Positions 10,336-19,995 are shown, numbered from the stretch's first letter. The stretch: 64,000 bases of DNA from Natrinema sp031626495 (GCF_031626495.1 NZ_JAMQOJ010000012.1:60774-124773); one strand, 5' to 3'. Numbers and translations: made by a program. Notes: generated from the sequence alone by a model not told the origin.

Positions 10336-11406
10336 ATGGCGCAGGCAACCCAGGAATTCGGCGACTGGCCGCTGAAGCGGCTCATGACCGAAGTCGTCGG
10401 CTCCGGCCCGAAGTCGGCCGACGACATGACCCGCGAGCAGGCCCGCGAAGCCTTCCAGCGCATTCTGGCGGGCGCGCCCGACCCGACCACGCTCGGTGCG
10501 TTCTGGCTGGCCAACCGCTGGAAGCGAAACAACCCCGAGGAGCTGGCGGCCTACACCGACGTCATGCGCGAGGAGTCGGTCGTCACCGCCGAACCGGACT
10601 GCGATCCGGTCGACTGCGGGGCGAACTACGACGGCAAGCACACCTCCGCCGTCCTCGGCGTGGGAGCCGGCATCGTCGCCGCCGCCGCGGGAACTCCCGT
10701 CGTCGTCCACTCCGGGGACCGCGTTCCCACGCAGAAGGCGACGGCGTACAAGCACGTCCTCGACGAACTCGGCGTTCGGACCGATCTCGAGCCGGCCGAG
10801 AGCGCCGACATGGTCGACGAAACGGGCTTCGGCTTCTACTACCAGCCCGCGTTCAACCCCGGCGTTCAGGACCTCTACGACCGGCGCGACGAGATGGGCG
10901 TGCGCACGTTCGTCAACACGATCGAGACCATCGCGAACCCGGCGAACGCCGACGTCCACCTCGGCTCGTTCTACCACCTCGCGTTCGCGAAGAAAATGGC
11001 AAATACGCTCGTCGAGAGCGAACGACTCGACTACTCGCGGGCCATCTTCTTCCAGGGAATGGAGGGGTACGACGATATTCGGCCCGGCTACACCAAAGTC
11101 GCCGAATGGGACCAGGGTACCGAGGGGCTCGAGGACTACGAGATCGAGACCGCCGAGTACGGCATGGAGATGGAGGCCGAGGACCTGGAAGTCGACGACG
11201 TGACCGCCGATTCCGCGACGATCACCGAGGAGGTCCTCGCCGGCGAGCGCGAAGACCACTTCACCGACGCGATCGCGTTAAACGGCGCGTTCCGGATGTA
11301 CGCCCGACAGGACGTCGACAGTCTCGAGGACGGGCTCGACCGAGCCCGCGAGATCATTTCCGACGGCAGCGCGGAAGCCGTCCTCGAGGATCTGCGGGCG
11401 TTCTGA
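10336..11406 (+). CDS. Anthranilate-phosphoribosyltransferase-like protein (TrpD2 / YbiB type)
   Basis: A 356-residue protein with the class IV phosphoribosyltransferase fold. The helical N-terminal domain contains EQAREAFQRILAGAPDPTTLGAFWLANRWK. The position where true TrpD has GTGGD reads CGANYDGKHTSAVLGVGAG, followed by GTPVVVHSGDRVPTQ; this is closer to TrpD2/YbiB-like proteins than to tryptophan-pathway TrpD. No other trp gene is nearby. A TATA-like ACTTTTGCG ends about 26 bases before ATG 10336, which supports this start over the upstream in-frame codon. Its real substrate is unknown; some TrpD2 proteins bind nucleic acid. Confidence 0.82.
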   Translation: MAQATQEFGDWPLKRLMTEVVGSGPKSADDMTREQAREAFQRILAGAPDPTTLGAFWLANRWKRNNPEELAAYTDVMREESVVTAEPDCDPVDCGANYDGKHTSAVLGVGAGIVAAAAGTPVVVHSGDRVPTQKATAYKHVLDELGVRTDLEPAESADMVDETGFGFYYQPAFNPGVQDLYDRRDEMGVRTFVNTIETIANPANADVHLGSFYHLAFAKKMANTLVESERLDYSRAIFFQGMEGYDDIRPGYTKVAEWDQGTEGLEDYEIETAEYGMEMEAEDLEVDDVTADSATITEEVLAGEREDHFTDAIALNGAFRMYARQDVDSLEDGLDRAREIISDGSAEAVLEDLRAF

Positions 11407-11964
11407 GCGGCGCGCTCCCGTCTCGCGTCGTCCGTTCGGGCTGAACGCGGTGTCTACTGGCGCTCCGTTTTCGTTCGTCGAAGCGTGTCGTCGCGTGGAG
11501 CAACAACGAGCCTCGCGGCTCGAACAGCGGTTGCTGAGCGTCCGCGCCTTCTGATTCCCATCGGATTTCATTCATACATGTGTTTTTGGTATTTCATACG
11601 TTCCGGAGCGAGGTATCGAGAGACCGACTGTCGAAGACACGGCACATCAGGCTGGCGTCCCACCGACCCGTTCAGTGCCACTTCTGGCTGTAAACAGCAG
11701 TCAAACGGTTATCTCCGGCCGCTCTCGAGCTCGGCGGGAAAAGACCTGACCTACTCCGTTCGTGTGATTACGGACCCATAGCAGGTTGTTAGATGACACA
11801 TTATCCGAACTAAATGAGACCGCACCAGATATATTTCGTATATCGTCCTCGAAGGAACCATCCCTAAGTCACGGCCGTGGGATCGACCCCGCTCGAATCG
11901 TTGATCGCCCCCGCGAATTCGCCGCCGAACGTACCTTTTTGATCGTTGCCCGTGACCGTCCTCT
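11407..11964. other. Intergenic region, no gene seen
   Basis: The 558 bases between the phosphoribosyltransferase and the crotonase hold no convincing reading frame. A small hairpin (gagcc/ggctc around tcgc) lies near 11509-11522. A T-rich TATA-like element lies near 11933-11940, about 28 bases before the crotonase ATG. Base composition is lower in GC than the genes around it. Confidence 0.5.
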
Positions 11965-12762
<798 letters not shown>

Positions 12763-12810
12763 CGCCTTCGAACCGATAGCTTCCGTTTTGCGCCGTCCGA
12801 CAAACCGACC

Positions 12811-12928
12811 TGTGGTGGCGCGCGCTGTCGATCGGTCGGAGCGGTAGCGACGGCCGGTCGATGACACTGCGCGAGGGATGAACGAGTGAGTGAAACGAAC
12901 GAGTGAATCGGCTGGGGAGGACGTGGAG
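12811..12928 (+). repeat. Dispersed intergenic repeat, copy A
   Basis: Copy A of a short repeat found three times in the window. It begins tgtggtggcgcgcgctg, has an internal ctgcgcgagggatgaacgag, and ends aatcggctggggaggacg followed by tggag. It starts 48 bases after the crotonase stop. Copies B (40912-41026) and C (13046-13314, opposite strand) share both ends; no terminal inverted repeat and no protein frame is visible, so it behaves like a non-autonomous or REP-like element. Confidence 0.7.
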
Positions 12929-13045
12929 TCGTTAGTTGTCACGATAGCAGCCCACTCTCCTCTCCGCTCCGGTCGAAAATAATCCGCTGAACCGTTTTAG
13001 AATCGACAGCGGGGAGGGTCCTACTACCGTGACTGCACGGAATCA

Positions 13046-13314
13046 CCACGCCCTCCCCAGCCGATTTCTACTCACGGGTTCTGCGGGACGATTCCACCGT
13101 CCCGATAGTCGCGGCGCGTTGCGCCGCGCACTGCCCGTTCGTACGGCTCGCGGGGCCGAAGGTCCCGCGCTAACGCTCGCTCCAAAGTCGCTCGTTCATC
13201 CACTGGAAGACGCCTCGCATCTTCCATGCAGTCGCTCGTTTCACTCGCGACGACCTCGCGCAACGTCTCCGCGTCTCACTGTCGGTTCGCCGCGGAACAG
13301 TGCGCGCTACCGCA
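13046..13314 (-). repeat. Dispersed intergenic repeat, copy C (expanded)
   Basis: Read on the minus strand it starts tgcggtagcgcgca at 13314 and ends aatcggctggggagggcg / tgg at 13046, the same ends as copies A and B, but it is about 150 bases longer. The extra part contains two perfect hairpins: 13084-13090 with 13098-13104 (cgggacg/cgtcccg) and gcggcgc at 13111-13117 with gcgccgc at 13121-13127. It lies tail to tail with copy A, and its head is only 10 bases beyond the stop of the short dehydrogenase gene. Confidence 0.65.
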
Positions 13315-13324
13315 TACCGTTCTG

Positions 13325-14062
13325 TCAGTCCCACTCCTCACCGAGGCCGGCCAGCGAGAACGGGCCGACGGGGAGGTTGTATCCGTCCTCGAGCGCCTTG
13401 TCGACCTGCTCTTTCGTGGCGATGCCCTCGTCGACGATCTTCTGTGCCTCCTCGCGCATCGCCGCGTGACAGCGGTTGGCAAGGAAGCCGTAGGAGCCGG
13501 GGTCGTCGTCGATCGTGACGCGCGTCTTCCCGAGTTCGTCGACGAGTTCCTCGGCGCGCTCGACGACGGCCTCGTCGGTTTCCGGTGCCCGGACGATCTC
13601 GACCATGTCCATGACCGCGACCGGGTTGAAGAAGTGGGTCACCGCGACGCGGGAGGGGTCGGAGACGGCGTTGGCGATCGAGGTCACCGCGAATCCGCTC
13701 GTGTTCGAGTACAGCGGCTGGTCGTCCGTGACCTCGTCCAGGTCGCGGAAGACCTGGCCCTTGATGGCGAGGTCCTCCGTCACCGCCTCGATGACGAAGT
13801 CGGTGCCGTCGGTCGCCTCGTCGAGGTCGGTGGTGAACGTCAGCCGGTCGAGGACCTCCTGCTTCTCGTCCTCGGAGAGATAGCCACCCTCGACGGCGTC
13901 GTCCAGCCCGTAGTTGCCCGAGACGATCCGTTCCTCCGCTTCCTCGGCCAGTTCCTCGTTGATCTCGCGGACCGAGACCTCGTAGCCGTTGCGTGCGAGT
14001 ACCTGTGCGATACCGGCGCCCATGATGCCGCCACCGACGACGGCAGCACTCTTTTGTGCCAT
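13325..14062 (-). CDS. 3-hydroxyacyl-CoA dehydrogenase, C-terminally short
   Basis: A 245-residue NAD-dependent 3-hydroxyacyl-CoA dehydrogenase. The Rossmann motif VVGGGIMGAGIAQV, the SNTSGFAVTSIA loop and the catalytic His143 (VTHFFNPVAVMDMVEIV) and Glu155 are all present. However the protein stops with NLPVGPFSLAGLGEEWD, at the point where relatives (for example the 295-residue paralogue at 4359-5246) continue for about 45 more residues of the C-terminal dimerisation domain. The other two frames just downstream do not restore the missing segment. A dispersed repeat begins 11 bases after the stop, which suggests that insertion removed the original end. The enzyme may be impaired or may have adapted. 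ATG 14062 gives the normal N-terminus. Confidence 0.88.
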   Translation of the reverse strand: MAQKSAAVVGGGIMGAGIAQVLARNGYEVSVREINEELAEEAEERIVSGNYGLDDAVEGGYLSEDEKQEVLDRLTFTTDLDEATDGTDFVIEAVTEDLAIKGQVFRDLDEVTDDQPLYSNTSGFAVTSIANAVSDPSRVAVTHFFNPVAVMDMVEIVRAPETDEAVVERAEELVDELGKTRVTIDDDPGSYGFLANRCHAAMREEAQKIVDEGIATKEQVDKALEDGYNLPVGPFSLAGLGEEWD

Positions 14063-14180
14063 GCCAGCACCCTTCACGGGTATCGACTTAGTTCTTATCA
14101 ACGTTCGTGGAAACCGGCACCGACCGCAACGCGCAGCCGATCGATGGGAGGCGCCTTCGCCGGTTGTCAACCATCCGAAG

Positions 14181-14188
14181 ATATTTTA
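14181..14188 (+). promoter_or_regulatory. TATA box for the 14212 small protein / permease pair
   Basis: ATATTTTA is centred 27 bases before ATG 14212, pointing to a leaderless mRNA that begins at that ATG rather than at the in-frame ATG 14197. Confidence 0.5.
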
Positions 14189-14211
14189 CCCGCGGTATGG
14201 TGGGTCATGAC

Positions 14212-14463
14212 ATGGCAATCGGACAGTACCGCGACGAGCCGTCGGAGATGGACGACATCGAGCGCGAGGTCGCCGCGGCACAGTACCCCGAGGGCGGGCT
14301 GGTGGTCGGCCTCGGACTCGGAATCGCTCTCCCGCTGCTGACGGTCCCGGCGTTGCTGGTCGTCACGCCGATTCTCGGGGGCGTCCTCGGGTTCGCCCTC
14401 GGGCGACGGGTCCGCGACGCCGCCGTTCGACGCCGGCGGGCCGATCGGTCGACGGCGGAATGA
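14212..14463 (+). CDS. Small membrane protein, unknown function
   Basis: An 83-residue protein not matched to a named family. It has an acidic N-terminus (MAIGQYRDEPSEMDDIER), then one long or two short hydrophobic segments around residues 30-66 (GGLVVGLGLGIALPLL and LLVVTPILGGVLGFALG), and a strongly basic tail RRVRDAAVRRRRADR that would stay in the cytoplasm. Its stop codon overlaps the start of the permease gene by four bases (ATGA), so the two are translated together and the small protein may be an accessory of the permease. ATG 14197 would add five residues. Confidence 0.72.
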   Translation: MAIGQYRDEPSEMDDIEREVAAAQYPEGGLVVGLGLGIALPLLTVPALLVVTPILGGVLGFALGRRVRDAAVRRRRADRSTAE

Positions 14464-15848
14464 GCGGCTCCGACGGCGGAGACGCGGAGACGCTCTCCTC
14501 GAGTATCGGTATCATCGGCGTGCTCGCTTTGCTCGTTGGGAACGCGATCTCGGTGCCGATATTCGTTCTGCCGGGACCGCTGGCGGGTGCCGCAGGGCCG
14601 GCGCTCGTGCTCGCGATCGTCCTCGCGGCGATCCCGGCGTCGTTCGTCGTCCTCTACAACGCCCTGCTCGGTTCGGCGATGCCGGTCGCCGGCGGCTTGT
14701 ACGTCTACATCTCTCGGCTCACGGCACCGTACTGGGGATTTCTGGTCCCGTTTACGATCCCGCTCGTCGCGTGGGCGTCCCTGCTCATCACAGCGACCGG
14801 CTTCGCCGAGTACACGCGGATCTTCGTCGACGTACCGTCGACGCTACTCGTGTACGTCCTGCTCGCGTTCGTCCTGTTCGTCAATCTGATCGGACTCAGA
14901 GTCGTCGCACAGGTCCAGCTCGTCTTCTTCGCCGGCCTCGTGCTCGCCCTGCTGACGTTCATCGTTCCCGGCGCGACCGCGGTCGACGCCGCCAATTACG
15001 CGCCGTTCTTCCCGGATTACGGCGCGTTCGGCCTCGCGGTCGTCGCCCTGTTCTACCCGTTCCTCGGCTTCGGACTCCTGGTCGAACTCGGCGAGGAGAT
15101 CGACGAGCCGGAGCGAACGATTCCGCTGGTACTGGGTCTGGGCATCGGGATCGTCGCCCTGTTCTACGTGGCGCTGATCGCCGTCCTCGTCGGAGTCGTT
15201 CCCTACACTGAACTCGGTAACGAAGCCGACCTCGCGCTCGCCGCCTCGAGGTTCCTCCCGTGGTGGGGCGAGTACGTCGTCGCCGCAGGGGCGGTCTTCG
15301 CGGTCGTCACGACCGTGAACACGACGCTGCTGGTCTTCTCACGGACGCTCATGCGCGCGAGCCGCGACGGGATCCTCCCGGCCTCGCTGTCGCGGATCCA
15401 TCCGCGGTTCGACACCCCCCACTACGCCGTCGCCCTCCTCGGCGTGCCGCCGTTCCTGCTCGTTCCGATCGCGAACGAGATCGTCGGCCTCTCGGTGTTC
15501 ATCGGACTCGCCAGCCTCACCGCGTACTTCTTCTGTGCGATCGGCCTCTGGAACCTCCCCCGGGAGTTTCCGGCCCACTACGCCAACGCCCCGTTCAAAC
15601 TCCGACGGTACCGCGGCCTCCTCCTCGCGGTCCTCGGGGGCGCGCTCGCAACCGGTGCGTTCTGGGTGGTCACGCTCCTCCAGCAGCCGATCGTCGGCGT
15701 CGTCCTCGTCGGCTGGTTCGTCGTCGCGTACGGGTATTATCGCTACCGGCTCTCGAAGACCGATCGGATCGAGACCTATCGGACGATGACCTCCCTCGAC
15801 CGACACGAGCGCGTGGACGGGGACACCGGCGAGCGAAGTGGCGACTGA
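14460..15848 (+). CDS. APC-family amino-acid permease
   Basis: A 462-residue integral membrane protein with about 12 predicted hydrophobic helices. It begins with the APC-type first helix IIGVLALLVGNAISVPIF, followed by PGPLAGAAGPALVLAIVLAA, and has GGLYVYISRLTAPYWGF near residue 80-96 as in amino-acid/polyamine/cation transporters. It would import an amino acid or related solute using an ion gradient. It is coupled by a 4-base overlap to the small membrane protein upstream. Substrate cannot be predicted; no regulator is adjacent. Confidence 0.88.
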   Translation: MSGSDGGDAETLSSSIGIIGVLALLVGNAISVPIFVLPGPLAGAAGPALVLAIVLAAIPASFVVLYNALLGSAMPVAGGLYVYISRLTAPYWGFLVPFTIPLVAWASLLITATGFAEYTRIFVDVPSTLLVYVLLAFVLFVNLIGLRVVAQVQLVFFAGLVLALLTFIVPGATAVDAANYAPFFPDYGAFGLAVVALFYPFLGFGLLVELGEEIDEPERTIPLVLGLGIGIVALFYVALIAVLVGVVPYTELGNEADLALAASRFLPWWGEYVVAAGAVFAVVTTVNTTLLVFSRTLMRASRDGILPASLSRIHPRFDTPHYAVALLGVPPFLLVPIANEIVGLSVFIGLASLTAYFFCAIGLWNLPREFPAHYANAPFKLRRYRGLLLAVLGGALATGAFWVVTLLQQPIVGVVLVGWFVVAYGYYRYRLSKTDRIETYRTMTSLDRHERVDGDTGERSGD

Positions 15849-15898
15849 CCGCCCGAGCGGGCTGGGCCCGCGTTCGACCGAGTGACAGAGACTGCACA

Positions 15899-15905
15899 TT
15901 TAATA
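15899..15905 (+). promoter_or_regulatory. TATA box of the R2lox gene
   Basis: TTTAATA is centred 26 bases before ATG 15928, consistent with a leaderless transcript. Confidence 0.55.
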
Positions 15906-15927
15906 GTCGCGACGAGGAGTATGTGAT

Positions 15928-16860
15928 ATGGCAACGGAATACACGCCGACGGAGATGATGGAACGGGAGTCCAGATCGAACCGCTACTACCGCAACGCGG
16001 TCGAGCGCCACTGGGATCCCGGCGAGATCGACCTCGAGCAGGACGTCGAGAACTTACTCGAGTTCATCGAAGGAACGGACTCGTACGATCGCGAGTCGTG
16101 GTACGGCACGCTAAACGGCATCGCGAAGTTCGGCGCGGGCGAGGACGCGGTCACCGAGGACCTCGCGCCGCTGGCCGCGGTACTCGATAACATCGACGAC
16201 CAGCTGTTCCTGACGACCCAGATGTACGAGGAGGCCAAACACGCGGACTTCTTCGACCGGTACTGGCGGGAAGTCGTCTGGACGGTCGAGGACGAACTGG
16301 ACTGGGAGCGGTCGAACCCCCGCCACGAGCGCTGGTTCAACGAGCCCTACATCGAGCTGTTCGATCGCAACCGAAAGGCGCAGTTCCGGCTGCTCGAGGA
16401 GGACACTCCCGAAAACCGTGCGAAGGCGTACTGCCACTACCACCTCACGGTCGAGGGCATTCTGGCCCAGACGGGCTACTACGGGATGCAGACCTCCTAC
16501 GGCGGCGAGTTCGAGGAACTGCCCCACCTGCCGGGGCTCGTCCAGGGCTTCACCAAGATCCGTAGCGACGAGGGCCGCCACGTCGGCTTCGGGATGAACC
16601 AGCTCAAGAAGCTCATCGCCGAAGGCGTCGATCCGAAGCTCATCGAGGAGACGGTCGACGAGCTTCTCCCGCTCGTCCAGGGGATCACCGAGGACGAGCG
16701 GTTCCAGCCCGACGACCCCGACGAGCGCGTCGGTCTCGAGGAGGGGAAACTGGCCGCCTACGCCGTCGACAAACACACCGACCGGATGCAACAGATCACC
16801 GACGCGGCGGCCGACATCCCGGACGTCGACGAACTCGTGCGACTCGAGGGCGACGACTGA
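15928..16860 (+). CDS. R2-like ligand-binding oxidase (ribonucleotide-reductase R2 homologue)
   Basis: A 310-residue ferritin-like four-helix protein. Such genes are often labelled ribonucleotide reductase beta subunit, but spacing of residues fits R2lox, an oxidase with a Mn/Fe centre that holds a fatty-acid-like ligand. Candidate metal ligands are Glu72, Glu102 and His105 (EEAKH), Glu174 (HLTVEGIL), Glu213 and His216 (SDEGRHVGFG). Val75 sits three residues after Glu72 and Tyr169 five before Glu174, the positions of the Val-Tyr ether cross-link known in R2lox. No RNR large subunit is nearby; neighbours handle acyl-CoA, which suits a lipid-related role. The natural reaction is unknown. Confidence 0.85.
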   Translation: MATEYTPTEMMERESRSNRYYRNAVERHWDPGEIDLEQDVENLLEFIEGTDSYDRESWYGTLNGIAKFGAGEDAVTEDLAPLAAVLDNIDDQLFLTTQMYEEAKHADFFDRYWREVVWTVEDELDWERSNPRHERWFNEPYIELFDRNRKAQFRLLEEDTPENRAKAYCHYHLTVEGILAQTGYYGMQTSYGGEFEELPHLPGLVQGFTKIRSDEGRHVGFGMNQLKKLIAEGVDPKLIEETVDELLPLVQGITEDERFQPDDPDERVGLEEGKLAAYAVDKHTDRMQQITDAAADIPDVDELVRLEGDD

Positions 16861-16938
16861 CGCCGCAGCGACGATCTCCTCGATGGCACGGGCGGAAACC
16901 GACAGTAGGCTTTTGAAACGCGGCCGAGACGTGGTACC

Positions 16939-18102
16939 ATGCAGCTCGATTCCGTTCGAGTACTCGACCTGTCTCGTCTGCTTCCCGGGCCGTACGCGAC
17001 GCAACTGCTCGCCGACGCAGGCGCGGACGTCGTGAAAATCGAGGACACCGACGCGGGCGACTACGCCCGCTATACTCCGCCAACGACCGAGCGCGGCGTC
17101 GGCGGGCTGTTCGATAGCGTCAACCGCGGCAAGCGTAGCGTCGCGCTCGACCTGAAGTCGGAGGCAGGCCGCGAGGCGTTCTACCGACTCGTCGAGGCGG
17201 CCGACGTGGTCTTCGAGCAGTTCCGGCCCGGCGTCGCCGAGCGCCTCGAGATCGACTACGAGACGCTGTGCGAGTACAACGAAGAGCTGGTCTACTGCTC
17301 GCTGTCGGGGTACGGTGGGACCGGGCCCTACGCCGAGCGCGCGGGCCACGACCTCAATTACGTCGGCGTCGCCGGACTGCTCGACATGACCCGCGAGGAC
17401 GAGGACATGGCCCCACAGATCCCGGGCTACCAGATCGGCGACCTCGGGGGCGGGCTGTTCGCGGCCTTCTCGATCGTCGGCGGCCTGCTCTCGCGCGAGC
17501 TCGGCAACGGCGGCGAGTACGTCGACGTAGCCATGACCGACGTGGTCGCCTCCTTCTCGCAGGCCGTCGCCCACGAGGCGCTGACCGGCGGCGATCCGCG
17601 GCCAGGCGAAACGGCACTTACCGGTGGGGTCCCCTGGTACGACGTCTACGAAACCGCCGACGGGCGGTACGTCACTCTCGCGGCGCTCGAGCCGAAGTTC
17701 TGGCAGGCCTTTTGCGAGGAGACCGGCCGCGAAGACCTCGCGGACCTGCACGGAACGGACGATCCGGCCGAACTCGAAGCCGTCCGCGAAGAACTCGAGA
17801 GCCTGTTCGCGAGCCGCGAGCGGGACGCGTGGCTCGACGAGCTGAGCGACGAGACGATGACCGGACCGGTCTGTACGCCGGCCGAGGCCGTCGAGCACCC
17901 CCAGCTCGAGGCCCGGGGGCTGGTCGAGCGACCCGACGACGCGCCGCCGCGGGTCGGCTTCCCCGCAGTGGGGTCGAACTTCCCCGAGAGTCACGACGAG
18001 TCGGTCCCCGACCACGGCGAGCACACGGACGAACTCCTCGCCGCGGTCGGATACGACGAAGACGAACTGGCCGACCTCCGCGAGGCCGGTTCGATCCTGT
18101 GA
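16939..18102 (+). CDS. CaiB/BaiF CoA-transferase family protein, alpha-methylacyl-CoA racemase-like
   Basis: A 387-residue family III CoA-transferase fold protein. Residues match alpha-methylacyl-CoA racemase: His137-Asp138 in AGHDLNYVGVAG, Asp168 in QIGDLGGGLF and Glu251 in LAALEPKFW, with spacings (31 and 114 from His137) close to those in the mycobacterial racemase (His126, Asp156, Glu241). A racemase would convert (R)- to (S)-2-methylacyl-CoA so that acyl-CoA dehydrogenases can process methyl-branched chains. A true CoA-transferase remains possible, as both share the fold. A TATA-like CTTTTGAAA at 16910-16918 supports ATG 16939. The gene follows R2lox on the same strand. Confidence 0.87.
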   Translation: MQLDSVRVLDLSRLLPGPYATQLLADAGADVVKIEDTDAGDYARYTPPTTERGVGGLFDSVNRGKRSVALDLKSEAGREAFYRLVEAADVVFEQFRPGVAERLEIDYETLCEYNEELVYCSLSGYGGTGPYAERAGHDLNYVGVAGLLDMTREDEDMAPQIPGYQIGDLGGGLFAAFSIVGGLLSRELGNGGEYVDVAMTDVVASFSQAVAHEALTGGDPRPGETALTGGVPWYDVYETADGRYVTLAALEPKFWQAFCEETGREDLADLHGTDDPAELEAVREELESLFASRERDAWLDELSDETMTGPVCTPAEAVEHPQLEARGLVERPDDAPPRVGFPAVGSNFPESHDESVPDHGEHTDELLAAVGYDEDELADLREAGSIL

Positions 18103-18132
18103 GCGGCGCAGTCGGCGGGGCGCGACCGGTCG

Positions 18133-19788
18133 TCACGCCGCGAGCGCGGAGCGCTTGATCTTCCCGCTGGCGGTCTTCGGGAGCGCGTCGAGGAACTCGA
18201 TCTCGCGGGGGTACTCGTGTTTCGAGAGCTCCGCGCGGGCGAACTCGCTCAGTTCGTCCGCGAGGTCCTCGGACGGTTCGTGGTCGCCGACGAGGGTGAC
18301 GTACGCTTTGACGATCTGGCCGCGAGTCTCGTGGTCTTCCCCGACGACGGCGGCCTCCTCGACCGCGGGATGGTCGAGCAGCGTCTCCTCGACCTCCGCG
18401 GGGCCGATCCGATACCCCGCGGAGATGATGACGTCGTCGGCCCGGCTGACGTACCAGAAGTAGCCGTCCTCGTCCTGACGCGCCAGATCGCCGGTTCGGA
18501 GCCAGGGCCCGGTGAAGGTCTCGAGGGTCGCCTCGGGGCGCCCCCAGTACGACCCCTGCGCGTCCTCGTCGCGTCTGATCGCGATCTCGCCGACCTCTCC
18601 TTGATCGACCTCGTTGCCGTCGTCGTCTAACAGCGCCACTTCTTCGCCGGGCGTGACCTTCCCCATGCTTCCGGGCTTCACTTCCCAGTCGTCGAACGCG
18701 TAGTTACAGACGACCATACCGCCCTCCGTCAGCCCGTAGGCGTCCTGTGGCGGCGCGCCGAGTCCGTCCTCACACCAGTTGACGGTCTCCTCGTCCAGCG
18801 ATTCGCCGGCCGAGATCAGCACCCGGAGGTCGATGTCCCACGCGTCGAGGTCGATCCCGGCGGCCCGGGACTGTCTGAGCGCCGTCGGCGGGATCATCGC
18901 GTTGTCGACGTCCCACGCCTCGAGCGTCTCGAAGAACGCGTTCGGGTCGAACTGACCGCGGTAGCAGCCGATGGCCGTCCCGCGGACGCCGGACATGATC
19001 GTGCCCATAGTGAGGCCGTAGGACCACGACGGCGACGCCGCGACGAGGTAGACGTCGTCCGGCCGGAGGTCGACGACGTACTCGGTGTAGGCGTAGAGTT
19101 CGATGGGGCCGCGGTGGCTCGTCGGGACGCCCTTCGGCGGGCCGGTCGTCCCCGAGGTGTAGGTCAGCGAGTAGGGGTCGTTCGGATGGGTCTCGACGGC
19201 CTCGAACTCGTCGTCGTGGGCGCGGACGGCGTCGTACTCGTCTACCGTCGCGTCACCCGCGACCGCCTCGCCACCGTCGACAGTCCCGCTACCGGCGTCT
19301 CCATCGTCGAGCGTGACGACGCGCTCGAGCGCCGGCAGATTCCCGTCGACGGCCTCGCAGCCGTCGGTCGTCGTGAATAACGCGGCCGCGCCGGAGTCCT
19401 CGAGTCGGTAGTTCAGCGCGTCGGGGCCGAACACCGGCGCGAGCGGGAGGTAGATCCGCCCTGCCTGGATCGTTCCGAAGACGACGGCGTAGAGCTCGAG
19501 CTGCGTCGGGAGCATCGCGCCGACGCGGTCGCCGCGCTCGGTGTGTTCGACCAGATAGTTGCTGACCCGGTTCGCGGCCGCCGCGAGTTCGGCGAAGGTG
19601 TACGTCTCGGTCTCACCGTGCTCGAAGTCGCGGATACGAAGGCCGGTCTCGTCGGAATCGGCGTGACGGCCCAGCGCCTCCTCGGCGATGTTGAGCGACT
19701 CCTCGTCGCCGACGTGGACGTGTTCGTCCCATCCCATCCCCGACTCGTACCGGTCGGCGACCGCCTCATATATACTACCGTATGACAT
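18133..19788 (-). CDS. Acyl-CoA synthetase, acetyl/medium-chain (ACSM-like) type
   Basis: A 551-residue AMP-forming ligase. The P-loop is LTYTSGTTGPPKGVPTSHRG, the A5 region is DAYGLTEGGMVVCNY, the A8/hinge region is RTGDLARQDEDGYFWYVSR with RADDVIISAGYRIGPAEVE, and the catalytic lysine is in PKTASGKIKRSALAA. The layout resembles the medium-chain and acetyl-type synthetases more than the FadD-like ligases elsewhere in this window. ATG 19788 is chosen because a TATA-like GTTATACT (minus strand, near 19811-19818) lies about 26 bases before it; a GTG at 19803 would add five residues. It converges with the racemase-like gene and is divergent from the ligase at 19996. Confidence 0.92.
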   Translation of the reverse strand: MSYGSIYEAVADRYESGMGWDEHVHVGDEESLNIAEEALGRHADSDETGLRIRDFEHGETETYTFAELAAAANRVSNYLVEHTERGDRVGAMLPTQLELYAVVFGTIQAGRIYLPLAPVFGPDALNYRLEDSGAAALFTTTDGCEAVDGNLPALERVVTLDDGDAGSGTVDGGEAVAGDATVDEYDAVRAHDDEFEAVETHPNDPYSLTYTSGTTGPPKGVPTSHRGPIELYAYTEYVVDLRPDDVYLVAASPSWSYGLTMGTIMSGVRGTAIGCYRGQFDPNAFFETLEAWDVDNAMIPPTALRQSRAAGIDLDAWDIDLRVLISAGESLDEETVNWCEDGLGAPPQDAYGLTEGGMVVCNYAFDDWEVKPGSMGKVTPGEEVALLDDDGNEVDQGEVGEIAIRRDEDAQGSYWGRPEATLETFTGPWLRTGDLARQDEDGYFWYVSRADDVIISAGYRIGPAEVEETLLDHPAVEEAAVVGEDHETRGQIVKAYVTLVGDHEPSEDLADELSEFARAELSKHEYPREIEFLDALPKTASGKIKRSALAA

Positions 19789-19995
19789 GAGCCACCGCTC
19801 CACGACCGCGAGTATAACTCTTCGGCTACGTTGACAGGGTTTCGGCGGCGAAATTTAGGTAGTGGCCACGAGAACAGACGCCCACGAGCACGGGATTGAG
19901 CACGTGACGAGGCGGGTAGTGGCCCGCTCGAGGGGCTTTGGGGACCGGGATCGACCCAAACCATAAGTCCCTGGACAGAATCACTCCAGACGACT

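Noticed and set aside
12811..13314. Interpretation of the repeats as a CRISPR array or a classical MITE
   Set aside because: There are only two copies in opposite orientation, no regular spacers, no terminal inverted repeats and no visible target duplication.
13250..13330. Frameshift restoring the missing C-terminus of the short hydroxyacyl-CoA dehydrogenase
   Set aside because: All three forward readings of the strand after the stop were examined; none shows the expected LGxKTGxGxY segment.
15928..16860. Annotation as ribonucleotide reductase beta subunit
   Set aside because: No large subunit nearby, and Val75/Tyr169 spacing fits R2lox better; kept only as the usual alternative label.
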